Part shown: piece after piece, positions 33,797 through 44,406 of the stretch
Layout of the letters: each line of letters begins with the position of its first letter
Numbering within the stretch: position 1 is the stretch's first letter
Assembly (NCBI RefSeq): GCF_029784155.1
Contig: NC_073693.1
Coordinates: 318,678,351-318,742,350, forward strand
DNA from: Uranotaenia lowii
Lineage: Eukaryota > Arthropoda > Insecta > Diptera > Culicidae
DNA length: 64,000 bases
Direction: 5' to 3'
Made by a program: the position numbers and the translations under genes
Notes under the pieces: generated by a model
Databases searched by the model: none
What the model was told of the DNA's origin: nothing
The model's input: the letters and a program-made list of their open reading frames with translations, nothing else

Positions 33797-36000
33797 TGAC
33801 AAAAACGACAAAAATGACAAAAATGACAAAAATGACAAAAATGACAAAAATGACAAAAATGACAAAAATGACAAAAATGACAAAAATGACAAAAATGACA
33901 AAAATGACAAAAATGACAAAAATGACAAAAATGACAAAAATGACAAAAATGACAAAAATGACAAAAATGACAAAAATGACAAAAATGACAAAAATGACAA
34001 AAATGACAAAAATGACAAAAATGACAAAAATGACAAAAATGACAAAAATGACAAAAATGACAAAAATGACAAAAATGACAAAAATGACAAAAATGACAAA
34101 AATGACAAAAATGACAAAAATGACAAAAATGACAAAAATGACAAAAATGACAAAAATGACAAAAATGACAAAAATGACAAAAATGACAAAAATGACAAAA
34201 ATGACAAAAATGACAAAAATGACAAAAATGACAAAAATGACAAAAATGACAAAAATGACAAAAATGACAAAAATGACAAAAATGACAAAAATGACAAAAG
34301 TGACAAAAATGACAAAAATGACAAAAATGACAAAAATGACAAAAATGACAAAAATGACAAAAATGACAAAAATGACAAAAATGACAAAAATGACAAAAAT
34401 GACAAAAGTGACAAAAGTGACAAAAATGACAAAAATGACAAAAATGACAAAAATGACAAAAATGACAAAAATGACAAAAATGACAAAAATGACAAAAATG
34501 ACAAAAATGACAAAAATGACAAAAATGACAAAAATGACCAAAATGACAAAAGTGACAAAATTGAAAAAAATGACAAAAATGACAAAAATGACAAAAATGA
34601 CAAAAATGACAAAAATGACAAAAATGACAAAAATGACAAAAATGACAAAAATGACAAAAATAACAAAAATGACAAAAATGACAAAAATGACAAAAATGAC
34701 AAAAATGACAAAAATGACAAAAATGACAAAAATGACAAAAATGACAAAAATGACAAAAATGACAAAAATGACAAAAATGACAAAAATGACAAAAATGACA
34801 AAAATGACAAAAATGACAAAAATGACAAAAATGACAAAAATGACAAAAATGACAAAAATGACAAAAATGACAAAAATGACAAAAATGACAAAAATGACAA
34901 AAATGACAAAAATGACAAAAATGACAAAAATGACAAAAATGACAAAAATGACAAAAATGACAAAAATGACAAAAATGACAAAAATGACAAAAATGACAAA
35001 AATGACAGGAATGACAGGAATGACAAAAATGACAAAAATATCAAAAATGACAAAAATGGCAAAAATGGCAAAAATGGCAAAAATGACAAAAATGGCAAAA
35101 ATGACAAAAATGACAAAAATGACAAAAATGACAAAAATGACAAAAATGACAAAAATGACAAAAATGACAAAAATGACAAAAATGACAAAAATGACAAAAA
35201 TGACAAAAATGACAAAAATGACAAAAATGACAAAAATGACAAAAATGACAAAAATGACAAAAATGACAAAAATGACAAAAATGACAAAAATGACAAAAAT
35301 GACAAAAATGACAAAAATGACAAAAATGACAAAAATGACAAAAATGACAAAAATGACAAAAATGACAAAAATGACAAAAATGACAAAAATGACAAAAATG
35401 ACAAAAATGACAAAAATGACAAAAATGACAAAAATGACAAAAATGACAAAAATGACAAAAATGACAAAAATGACAAAAATGACAAAAATGACAAAAATGA
35501 CAAAAATGACAAAAATGACAAAAATGACAAAAATGACAAAAATGACAAAAATGACAAAAATGACAAAAATGACAAAAATGACAAAAATGACAAAAATGAC
35601 AAAAATGACAAAAATGACAAAAATGACAAAAATGACAAAAATGACAAAAATGACAAAAATGACAAAAATGGCAAAAATGACAAAAATGACAAAAATGACA
35701 GAAATGACAGAAATGACAAAAATGACAAAAATGACAAAAATGACAAAAAAGTCAGAAATGACATAAATGACACATAAATGACACATAAATGACACATAAA
35801 TGACACATAAATGACACAAAAATGACAAAAATGACAAAAATGACAAAAATGGCAAAAATGACACAAAAATGACACAAAATGACAAAAATGACAAAAATGA
35901 CAAAAATGACAAAAATGGCAAAAATGACACAAAAATGACACAAAATGACAAAAATCCAAAATGACAAAAATGACAAAAATGACAAACATAACAAGAATGA
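33797..36000. repeat. 9-bp tandem array (TGACAAAAA)n with variant blocks
   Basis: Roughly 218 copies of TGACAAAAA run to about 35756. A degenerate tail follows, with an 11-bp variant TGACACATAAA (four copies at about 35769-35812) and a 66-bp higher-order repeat whose TGGCAAAAATGACAC part occurs near 35850 and 35916. Point variants such as TGACAAAAG, TGACCAAAA and a run of TGGCAAAAA (35055-35095) are scattered inside. Because the unit is a multiple of three, long frames (MTK and FVI/SFL repeats) stay open on both strands; they are not genes. Confidence 0.95.
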
Positions 36001-36504
36001 CAAAATGAAAGAAGGACAAAAATTACCAAATTCAAGTTCTGTGAAAAATAGTATTAATAGTATAAAGTATTGTACTTTTTAAAATGTGCAGTCAACGCCA
36101 TCTTCCAGCTTATTATCATCTTTTGGAATTGCACGAATCTCTCTTCGAGATGATGTTATTTTTCATCAGGGCAAGGAATTATATACATTGAAAATACATC
36201 CGCGTTTGAAATAAATAAAATAAAATGTTTTATATAAAACCATTTAATCATAAGTTCCGAATCAAAATATTAAATGAGATGCACGATTAAAAATTGAAAT
36301 TTAGATTGTTAATTAATATCATAATTCGAAAATTAATTCAAGAATTTGTCGGGAACTATCTATGAAAAATGATAATTGGAGCTCGGATTCACAGCTCAGT
36401 TAATGAACTGGTAATTAATAATATTTCATTTCAGTTTCTTTTCCTCAATTACAAATGAAGGGTTGATTTATAATCCCGAAGTGAGTGTTATCTAGATTTT
36501 ATAA

Positions 36505-36914
36505 TAACGTTGCCTGAATTCTTGTCGGACGCCTGGACTATGTAAATCCAGCGATTTTTTTTTAAAACCTTGCACAATCCAGGCATTGGAATTAAGAATT
36601 TGTTCAAAACCACTAAATTATTAAAAAAAAATCAATAATACAACAGTTGAAACATTTTATTTTCCATCAATACACATCAGCAAATTTAAAATCGTATTTT
36701 CGACTTCCAAAAAAAACATGGTTATTTAGATGCAACTCGCTAGAAAAAGGTTCGTTTTCAAACGGAAAATCGTTGAATTTGAGGTTTTGTTAGATTTTTC
36801 AAAAAAGTAAATAAATCCGGGCCTTTTTCAAAGAATTCCGAACAAGCGCACCTGACCGGACTTTCCGTAAGTTTTGTCTCGAAAAAAAAACTGGGCAATC
36901 TGGCAAAGCATAAT
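36505..36914. mobile_element. Decayed MITE, TAAGGTTGCCAGA family
   Basis: The left end TAACGTTGCCTGA and the right part GGGCAATCTGGCAA resemble the complete copy at 55315-55814, with CCGGAC and CCGGGC motifs inside. No target duplication can be seen. Confidence 0.5.
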
Positions 36915-38164
36915 TTAGAAAACATTGAATTACTATTTCTTATGGGAGTTTTCTAAAAAGAAAACAGATTTTATTTTGCATTTTTGATAATTTGAAAGCA
37001 CATAATAGAACTTAATTTGAGGAGAAGAAGGATGAAGATTATTTTATTTTGATAATATTTAGTGATCAAAGTCAGAAATTGAAACATTTTTATGTTCAAA
37101 TTTTTCCAGTTTTGAAAATCAAAGGCCACATTTTTTAAAGTATGACTCGTTTAAAAAATCATTGAAGGCTTATGTTGAAAACGTACAAGTTTGAAAATTT
37201 GAATGACGTATTGGAAATTGATGATAAATAATAACACTGAAAGTACAAATTACTTATTTAGTAAATTCTATAGATTAAAATTTGGTTTAAGGATGCTACT
37301 TCGAATCATTTATGGCGATTTTGAAAAATTAATCAAAAATTCATGATTGATTTGAAAAGAATATTGTAAAATGCTGAAAAAGTAAAACTATTTTTTATAT
37401 TTTGAAGCGCAGGTTTTCTAGTTCAAAATTCCAAGCTATGAATATTTTGTCACCGTCAATTGACCTATTGCATATTACATGTGACATGTAACGATACAAG
37501 CAATACATTTCATATCAAATTTCAAGATTTATAGCCTTCAGAGAGAAATTGTGCTTTAAGGACATAATTATATTGAACTGAAGAGCAGTGAACAACTATT
37601 AAATTACATCCAAAAATTTAAATAATGGGGCTTCGGAATTTGATAAATTAATTAGAAAATAAATTCTAAGTAGATTTTTTTTTTACGTTTTTGAAGAAAA
37701 ATTACAAATAAAAACATTGTACATTAAAAAAAATAAAACAAAAAAAATTGGATGATCTATCAAAACCTTTCTAAATGTGAAACAGAGCACTTCGCGAAAC
37801 GAAAAAAAAGTTAAGGCTGAAAATGGTTTACTGAAATATATGTTGTATCAGCAAAAATAAAAATGCTTTGAGGTTATTTATTTTTGATAACCTTGAATTA
37901 ATTATACGATTGATGTTGGGGTTTTGACTTTTTTCTATCCGATTTGGTCGCGAGTACCTAGTTCATATCTGTCACATGACTTCCTCCTTAACTATTTGTA
38001 AAATATGATTTCTATGAACGAATTTGTGAAGTCAAAAAGGTTGGTTTCAAATTCTAAACTCGGGAAACTTTAATCCGAAAAAATCTCCATGGAGAGGGGG
38101 TTTCAACCCCTAAATCTCTCCTCTCCCCCCGTTCTCACGGCCTTTAAGTGAGGTGTTGATAGAA

Positions 38165-38400
38165 TTTCACCCAAAAATAAGGCCGGAATAAATTTGAAAT
38201 CTTTCTTTTGACACTTGGAGGTCAAACATCATGAGGGGGGATAATAAAAAATAATCCAAAATTTCAATAATTGTACTCAATTGAAAAAAATCTTGCATGC
38301 CAGAAACTTGCACGCAATCTTCAATGTAGGAAATTGGAAAATTGAGATATTTTAGAAAAGGTGATACAATTCCCAAAAGGGGGGTGACAATAGAAAAATT
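38165..38400 (+). repeat. Dispersed repeat, AAGGCCGG family
   Basis: AAGGCCGG followed by CTTTCTTTTGACACTTGGAG and ATCATGAGGGGGG recurs at 57532-57720 (CCTTCTTTTGTCACTTGGAG), and in part, reversed, at 53730-53980. It is probably a MITE or retroposon fragment of unknown class. Confidence 0.5.
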
Positions 38401-38707
38401 TGAAATTGTTTAAGTCTAATGAATAATTTTTCAAAAAATACGGTGAAGTCACCTATTTCCTCAATATCGCATGTTTTCATCTCGAAATGTTGTTTACATT
38501 CACGATTGACTTATCTTCCCACCTATATACGGTTAACGGCTTTCGCTTTAGTTACCTTTTAACGAGAAGAATGAATTTCACTCATCCGGGAAACCCCTCG
38601 ATTCAATATTAATCTTGCATTGAAATTGGAGGAGCATCATTAAAAAAAAAAACAATTCAAGAGAGAGTAGAGAGATTTTATGTATCGTATTTCTTTTTTA
38701 GGATGAA

Positions 38708-38713
38708 CAGAAT
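38708..38713. repeat. Tentative target-site duplication of the non-LTR element
   Basis: CAGAAT here and at 44401-44406 flank the element, but seven bases (AAAAATA) lie between this copy and the T run. The match is short and could be chance. Confidence 0.3.
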
Positions 38714-38799
38714 AAAAATATTTTTTTTTTTTTTTTTTTTCCTTGTAGGGGAGAGCCCACTGCGACCAGTAGTTGATCTATTGTGGTAATTACCCCGCG

Positions 38800-41700
38800 T
38801 TACTGTATGCTATCAGGCTCACCTGCACTATGGGTTGAAGTGACAGTTGATTGCTGACTAGGCATTTTATCCCAATCGGGTATGATATCAAAGATGTATG
38901 ATATAACCTTCTTAGGGCTGATATTCAACCATATATCTTGTGCGCTTATTAACTTTGCCCCAAGAACACGCTCTCTCCTATTTAGAAGGGCGCAGCAGTT
39001 GCATAGAAGATGCTCTGCAGTTTCTTTTTCGAACCCGCAGAACCGACAGTCGTCGTTTTGAATAATGTTTATCCTTTTGAGATGCTGTTTTGTTGGACAG
39101 TGTCCTGTCAATAGACCAGTGTAAGTACTTAATTCGTGCTTACTTAAGTTCAACATGTTTTTGGAGAGTCGTGCGCTTGGTTCAATGAATCTTTTTGCCT
39201 GAGTTGCTCCCTCTGCTGTTCTCCAGTTGGAGACAATAGTGGTGCTTTCCCAGTTCTTGAGTTCCATATTCAAGGCACTCCTAGATACTCCGCAGAAAGG
39301 TTCAGGTCCAATTAACAGGCCCTGAGATCCTTCCCTAGCTAGCTGGTCTGCTTCTTCGTTCCCTAGGATACCGCAGTGGCCTGGAACCCAGAATAACAAT
39401 ACTCTGTTCCGTATGGCCAGGTTTCTTAGTGCAACAATACACTCCCATACTAGCTTGGAGTAACATGTGAAAGTACTTAGTGCTCGAAGAGCGGCCTGAC
39501 TATCAGAGAATATATAGATACTTGTGTACCTGTATCCTCTTTTCAAACAGGCTAAAGTACATTCTAAAATTGCTTGAACTTCTGCTTGGAACACTGTTGG
39601 CCAGTTTCCCATAGGAATTGAGATCCTGAGTCTAGGTCCGAACACCCCTGCCCCAGTTCTATTATCCATTTTTGACCCATCAGTAAAGAATTTTATTGAT
39701 CCGGAAGGAACCGCAGGTCCACCTGACTCCCACACGTCCCTTTCATTGATAGTTACATTGTATGGTATGTCTAGATTGAAAACGGGTTCCATCCAGTCAT
39801 CGTTCTTTACAATAAGTGAGTTTATTTTAAATATCTTAAGGATTTTTAGGTGTCCTGTAAGATCCCCCTCATAGAGAGTTTTGTTTTTGGAGAGTCTCAA
39901 GGCACTACGTTCTGCCTCTAACTCAATAAATTGATGTAGTGGCAGGATATTTAGTAGTGCATTCAGAGCCTCGTTTGATGTGCTTCGCATAGCGCCAGTT
40001 ATAGCTAGCGTTGCTATTCTTTGAAGCTTCGCTAGTTTCTTCCGGGCCGCAGCTTGCACAGTTTTGGTCCACCATACTAAAGAAGCATACGAGATTTTGG
40101 GTCTTATTATAGCTGTAAATATCCAATGGATAATTTTAGGCCTTAGTCCCCATTTTTTCCCTACTCCCTTGAGGCAAACCCATAGAGCTGTTCTAGCCTT
40201 GGCTATTACATGCTCTATCTGCGGATTCCATGATAGCTTTGAATCTAGTATGATGCCTAAATATTTCACTTGTGATTCGAAGTTTAGCACTTCCCCGTCT
40301 AATGTTAGTGGTTTTAGTGCAGTTTTTCGTCTCGTAGTGAATGCTATCACAGTAGTTTTGGAAGGGTTAATGTTCAGTCCCTCTTCCCTGCACCAGAATA
40401 GTGCGTAGTTAAGTGCAGATTGCATTCTGTTTGACAACACATTCTCATATTTTCCCCGAACTATTATTACTACGTCGTCTGCAAAGCCAATAACTTCGAA
40501 ACCCATAGATACAAGTTTGTTTAGGAGGTCGTCCACGATCAATGACCACAACAACGGTGATAGAACCCCACCTTGGGGACATCCCTTTGTTGAAGTGGCT
40601 TTGATTGTAAGTCCTCCCAAGCTTGCATAGATGGTTCTATTTATAAGCATGGTACTAGTCCAGTCAACAATTGCCGAGTGGCATCCTCGTCTTTTCATAG
40701 CTGTTTCGATTGAACTGTGTGATGCGTTGTCGAATGCCCCTTCAATGTCTAGAAAAGAAGCGAGTGCTATTTCTTTTGCCTCTAGGGTCTTTTCTAGTTT
40801 TTGTGTTAAAGTGTGCAAGGCCGTAACCGTTGACATACCTTTTTTGTAAGCGAACTGAAAATTATTTAGCTTACTTGAGCTAAGATACTGCGATTTAATG
40901 TGCTCGTCAAGTATCTTCTCCATTATTTTCAAGATAATGGATGTCAGACTTATAGGTCTGAATGCCTTTGGTTGAGTTTTATCTTTTTTCCCTGGTTTCG
41001 GGATGAAGATAACACGCACCTTTTTCCACTGAGTGGGAACATGACAGAGGGTCATACTGGCGACGAACATCTCTACCAAGGCAGGTATTACCATTTGTTT
41101 TGCTTGCTGTATTTGGATTGGTATAATTCCATCTTCGCCAGCAGCTTTAAATGGCTCGAATGTACTTATCGCCCAGTCAACCATTGACGGTTTAAAGATT
41201 GCGCGCGATTTGCGGAGAGCTTCCTCGCGTCTGACATTTCGTCTGGATCTTCCAGCCGGAGTGTCTATAATCTCTGTCCCTTCAATGGATCCTGGGAAAT
41301 GCGTACTTAGTAGTAATTGAAGTGTTTCTTCTGGGTCTGTAGTGAACTCCCCATTATTTTTCTTCAATTGACCCAGTCCATTTGAGTGTTCTTTAGATAG
41401 AACTTTCTGGAGCCTGGCAGCTTCTGGCGTAGATTGAACGGTTTCACACATGTGCCTCCAACTACTTCTCTTAGCTTTACGAATATTTTTATTGTACTCA
41501 GTTAGAGACTTACGATAGTCATCCCAGTTTGAGTCAGCTTTTGCTTTGTTGAAAAGTCTCCTTGTTTTTTTCCTTAACTTTTCTAGTTGTCTGTTCCACC
41601 AAGGAACTCTTCTGTTTGAAACACGTTCCATCAGTGGACAGCTTGCTTCGAAAGCGTATATGATCTTATTGGTAAAACTGTTTGAAGCTTCCTCTAATTG

Positions 41701-42492
41701 CTTTGTTGTTCGTATTTTCACATCCAACAAAGGTTTACAAACTTCAAGTGTGTGTTTGTAGAGATCCCAGTTGGTGTTCCTAGGGTCTCTATAAACGTCC
41801 CTGATTATTTCTCCTCCCACTATGTCGAAAGTAATATGTCTGTGATCAGACAGTGATTCTTCATCCGACACCTCCCAGTTATTTATTTTCCCTAGAAGCA
41901 GTGGTGTGCATATAGTTAAATCGAGGACTTCTTGTCTGTTCGTCGTTGTGAACGTTGGTTTGTTTCCCTCGTTACATATTTCAATATGGTTTTGCGAAAG
42001 AAACTCTAATAAAGACTCACCTCTATTGTTGATGTCTGTACTTCCCCACAGCGTGTGATGAGCGTTAGCATCGCAGCAGATGAGAAACTGCTGGTTTTGT
42101 GCCCGGCATTTTCTCATGAATTCTACTACCATCGGTGGGGGTATTTCGGTGCTATCTCCCGGGAAATACGCTGAGGCTACACTTACCGTGTGCTTACCTT
42201 TCGGTGTCGGTATTTCCATTCGTATAGCCGTGATGTCTCCGTCGATAAATTCTGTAAAGGGAGTAAATTTAATTCTTTTATTAACTAGTAGAGCAGCCCT
42301 TGGGCGAGCGCTTCTTTCGTCGTAAAGAATCTTACCATTCGGCGTGTAAAGCCCTTGTACCTTACCCTTGTTAACCCAAGGTTCCTGGATAAAGGCAAGG
42401 TCCAGGTTTTCGGAGACGAATCTTCTCAGTAGTGTACTTGAGGCTCCTACAGCATGATGAAGATTCGCCTGAACACATTTTAGGGTGCTCAT
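38800..42492 (-). CDS. ORF2 protein: endonuclease, reverse transcriptase, RNase H
   Basis: From the ATG at 42492 the protein has 1,230 residues; an in-frame ATG at 42582 would add 30. Positions below count from 42582. An APE-type endonuclease (about 31-265) shows QANLHH, IQEPW, CDANAHH, DLTICTP and SDHRHI. The reverse transcriptase follows, with FRPISLTSI, LDIEGAFDNAS, GCPQGGVLSPLLW and the catalytic FADD near 699. RNase H starts near 963 with FTDGSK and continues with QAEVQAILE, FSDSQAA and GNEEADQLA. Near 1190 a CRFCGF...HLLCNC zinc motif closes the protein. It would nick target DNA and copy the element RNA at the nick. All catalytic motifs that I can name are intact and no stop interrupts the frame. 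I prefer the downstream start because it overlaps the ORF1 stop as ATGA. Confidence 0.93.
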   Translation of the reverse strand: MSTLKCVQANLHHAVGASSTLLRRFVSENLDLAFIQEPWVNKGKVQGLYTPNGKILYDERSARPRAALLVNKRIKFTPFTEFIDGDITAIRMEIPTPKGKHTVSVASAYFPGDSTEIPPPMVVEFMRKCRAQNQQFLICCDANAHHTLWGSTDINNRGESLLEFLSQNHIEICNEGNKPTFTTTNRQEVLDLTICTPLLLGKINNWEVSDEESLSDHRHITFDIVGGEIIRDVYRDPRNTNWDLYKHTLEVCKPLLDVKIRTTKQLEEASNSFTNKIIYAFEASCPLMERVSNRRVPWWNRQLEKLRKKTRRLFNKAKADSNWDDYRKSLTEYNKNIRKAKRSSWRHMCETVQSTPEAARLQKVLSKEHSNGLGQLKKNNGEFTTDPEETLQLLLSTHFPGSIEGTEIIDTPAGRSRRNVRREEALRKSRAIFKPSMVDWAISTFEPFKAAGEDGIIPIQIQQAKQMVIPALVEMFVASMTLCHVPTQWKKVRVIFIPKPGKKDKTQPKAFRPISLTSIILKIMEKILDEHIKSQYLSSSKLNNFQFAYKKGMSTVTALHTLTQKLEKTLEAKEIALASFLDIEGAFDNASHSSIETAMKRRGCHSAIVDWTSTMLINRTIYASLGGLTIKATSTKGCPQGGVLSPLLWSLIVDDLLNKLVSMGFEVIGFADDVVIIVRGKYENVLSNRMQSALNYALFWCREEGLNINPSKTTVIAFTTRRKTALKPLTLDGEVLNFESQVKYLGIILDSKLSWNPQIEHVIAKARTALWVCLKGVGKKWGLRPKIIHWIFTAIIRPKISYASLVWWTKTVQAAARKKLAKLQRIATLAITGAMRSTSNEALNALLNILPLHQFIELEAERSALRLSKNKTLYEGDLTGHLKILKIFKINSLIVKNDDWMEPVFNLDIPYNVTINERDVWESGGPAVPSGSIKFFTDGSKMDNRTGAGVFGPRLRISIPMGNWPTVFQAEVQAILECTLACLKRGYRYTSIYIFSDSQAALRALSTFTCYSKLVWECIVALRNLAIRNRVLLFWVPGHCGILGNEEADQLAREGSQGLLIGPEPFCGVSRSALNMELKNWESTTIVSNWRTAEGATQAKRFIEPSARLSKNMLNLSKHELSTYTGLLTGHCPTKQHLKRINIIQNDDCRFCGFEKETAEHLLCNCCALLNRRERVLGAKLISAQDIWLNISPKKVISYIFDIIPDWDKMPSQQSTVTSTHSAGEPDSIQ

Positions 42493-44183
42493 TTTTGGGG
42501 TTTTTTGCCCGTGGTGGTGGGGCAAAGCACCGGCTTTTTGCCATTTGCACATGTTTGCTTTTCTCCTTTTGGTTTGCTCCATGTGCTAGGGTTTCTTGAC
42601 AGTTTTTTGTTTGCAGGTTTGTTGATGGTTACTTTACCTTTAAAACTGGTCATTCCACTCGGGCCTGGTTTAAGTTGATCTTGTTCCAAGCATGGGCCCA
42701 TGTTCAACAACCTAGTCCCTTCCGGTGAGCAATCTGCATTGAATTTACTGGGGCTATACTCATTTTTCTCGTTTGTCCCTGAGTCTTGTCCCTGGTCCAT
42801 AGATTGGCCCTGGTCCTTAGACTCTGGTTCTTTGAGATCGAGTGTTGCCGAAGTATTTCCTTTGCTAATCGACTCTCCTTCTGTGGGTTGGACCTGGTCT
42901 GTCGCCGACTGGTCCTTTACAAGGCCCTGTTTAGGCTGCCCGGGTCCTTGAACAGCTTTATCGGTGGTGTTCCCTTCAACAGCTCTGCTTTCTGGATTTC
43001 TCTTGGTTATTTTCCAGATTTTACTGGAACCAAATCCATAGTATATGACGAAGTTCCTCTTCTCCAGCTCTTTCATTGAGGTTTCGTCTACGGTGAAAAC
43101 CACTTCGAGAGCTTCGTTCTTTTTGTGGATATCGTAGAATCTCCAGCTTTCAGTACTAAGCTCATCATTTTGGCTTTCAATTGTAGCCTGAATCGTACCG
43201 ATATCGTCCTCGGCAGCTCCAGGTAGGTGAGCCTTCAGGATCTCCGATCTTGGGATTTGATTATCTCCAACGGCGACTAGCTCAGCTCCTACCCATGGCT
43301 TGATTGATGGTGTAACTTGCTTTAGCCAGTCCGATGTAGCCTGGTCAAGACACGTCACAACCATGAAACCTGATTTGTACGAACATTGAGCGAACTTCGG
43401 TTTAAGTTTCTCCTGTCTTTGACCGAGAACAGCCCGTTTAATCGCTTGCTGTACCATTTTCAGTTGTTCTGTTTTCAGCTGTGTGCTGGGGTAATCTTTG
43501 GCTAATATGCCTACCCTCACAGAACCAGCAACCTCACTATAGGAGGGTCTTTGCTTGGACTTGCCTTTAATTTTCTCTATTGGTCTCATTGGGCGTTTGG
43601 CCCTATGTAGACCTTCACGACCCTCATTGGTCTGTGGTCGAGCTTGCTTTGATTCGTATGGCTGTCTCGCAGGGGCTTGTGGCCCTCTGGCCTTCTTGGC
43701 TCTCGATTTTTCCACACTGTTTGAACCATCGTTATCTCCACTGCGCGCCCGTTTTACATTTTTTGCAGGGGGCGTATTTTTTTCAGTGGAAATTAGGCGC
43801 ATTGCCTCTTCATATGGTACGTTTTTGGCCATAAGCTTTCTCAGCCTTCTCTTGGCCGCACCACTTAGCTGCCGTGTGTCGAGATTTTTCTCTTTTTTCG
43901 GCATTTCTGCTGTTTTGATGGTGACATTAACCCCATCATCGTCGCTCTCGTCGTTCATTTCCGCAGGTGAATCTAATGCGGAAGATGAGATGGATGGCAC
44001 TCCTGTGAATGACTCGTTAGAGAGCTGTCTTTCGAGTTCACCTTCTGTGACTTCCATATTATCCGGCTGAGACGAGCAGTCGGCACTCGTATTGTTTTGT
44101 GTTTGTTTGTTTGTGTACATATTTTGATCCCACGAGTAGCTAGGGAAGTAAAGGTCAGCTGTGTCAGTGCCCTGCTGTAACAC
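42489..44183 (-). CDS. ORF1 protein, RNA-binding/gag-like
   Basis: The protein has 564 residues and is uninterrupted. The first 100 residues are polar and acidic. A basic part follows (KRRLRKLMAKNVPYEEAMRL, then a Lys/Arg-rich segment to about 220). A conserved-looking globular part (about 225-400) holds VAGSVRVGILAKDYPS, FMVVTCLDQATSDWLKQV and WVGAELVAVGDNQIPRSEIL, which resembles a domain common in insect retroelement ORF1 proteins (DUF4780-like, from memory). The tail is rich in Gln, Asp and Lys. I see no CCHC zinc knuckle, unlike ORF1 of several related clades. The likely role is packaging element RNA. The stop TGA overlaps the proposed ORF2 start. Confidence 0.88.
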   Translation of the reverse strand: MLQQGTDTADLYFPSYSWDQNMYTNKQTQNNTSADCSSQPDNMEVTEGELERQLSNESFTGVPSISSSALDSPAEMNDESDDDGVNVTIKTAEMPKKEKNLDTRQLSGAAKRRLRKLMAKNVPYEEAMRLISTEKNTPPAKNVKRARSGDNDGSNSVEKSRAKKARGPQAPARQPYESKQARPQTNEGREGLHRAKRPMRPIEKIKGKSKQRPSYSEVAGSVRVGILAKDYPSTQLKTEQLKMVQQAIKRAVLGQRQEKLKPKFAQCSYKSGFMVVTCLDQATSDWLKQVTPSIKPWVGAELVAVGDNQIPRSEILKAHLPGAAEDDIGTIQATIESQNDELSTESWRFYDIHKKNEALEVVFTVDETSMKELEKRNFVIYYGFGSSKIWKITKRNPESRAVEGNTTDKAVQGPGQPKQGLVKDQSATDQVQPTEGESISKGNTSATLDLKEPESKDQGQSMDQGQDSGTNEKNEYSPSKFNADCSPEGTRLLNMGPCLEQDQLKPGPSGMTSFKGKVTINKPANKKLSRNPSTWSKPKGEKQTCANGKKPVLCPTTTGKKPQK

Positions 44184-44400
44184 AGTAAGGGTGCCCCACA
44201 GGTTCCGTTAGCGACTGAGATTCCCTCCAGCCATACATCCTATCGTCACGGTGCCTTAGGATTGGGGCACCTCCTCACTTTGCTATTGTCGAGTTGACAA
44301 CATTGCCCGGGCTTCGCCGCCAGCTGCGTGTATACTTTTAGCTGGCTGTCATTTGTGATCATATGACTCGTGGAGGCGTGAGGTAGGAACGAGTGAGGAC

Positions 44401-44406
44401 CAGAAT
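44401..44406. repeat. Tentative target-site duplication, right side
   Basis: CAGAAT matches 38708-38713 and directly follows the presumed 5' end of the non-LTR element. It is only six bases, so weak. Confidence 0.3.

Larger units (their letters stand above)
38721..44400 (-). mobile_element. Full-length LOA-like non-LTR retrotransposon
   Basis: On the minus strand the element has a 5' UTR (about 44400-44184), ORF1 (44183-42489), ORF2 (to 38800), a short 3' UTR of about 60 nt, and a poly(A) tail seen as a T run at 38721-38740. Both ORFs are open from end to end, so this copy may still be able to move or was inserted recently. It lies in intron 2, antisense to the host gene. The clade is inferred from the order endonuclease, RT, RNase H and a C-terminal zinc motif, and from general likeness to mosquito LOA-type elements; the related I or R1 groups are alternatives. 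Confidence 0.9.

Noticed and set aside
33797..36000. CRISPR-like array
   Set aside because: No spacers are present; the units are directly adjacent 9-bp repeats in a eukaryotic intron.
33666..36035. Open frames of 660-790 codons on both strands (MTK, VIF and SFL repeats)
   Set aside because: The 9-bp unit has no stop in several frames, so the frames follow from the repeat and not from selection.
40064..40408. 114-codon frame on the + strand
   Set aside because: Antisense shadow of the reverse transcriptase region of ORF2.
43555..44070. 171-codon frame on the + strand
   Set aside because: It lies entirely antisense to retrotransposon ORF1 and has no recognisable motif.
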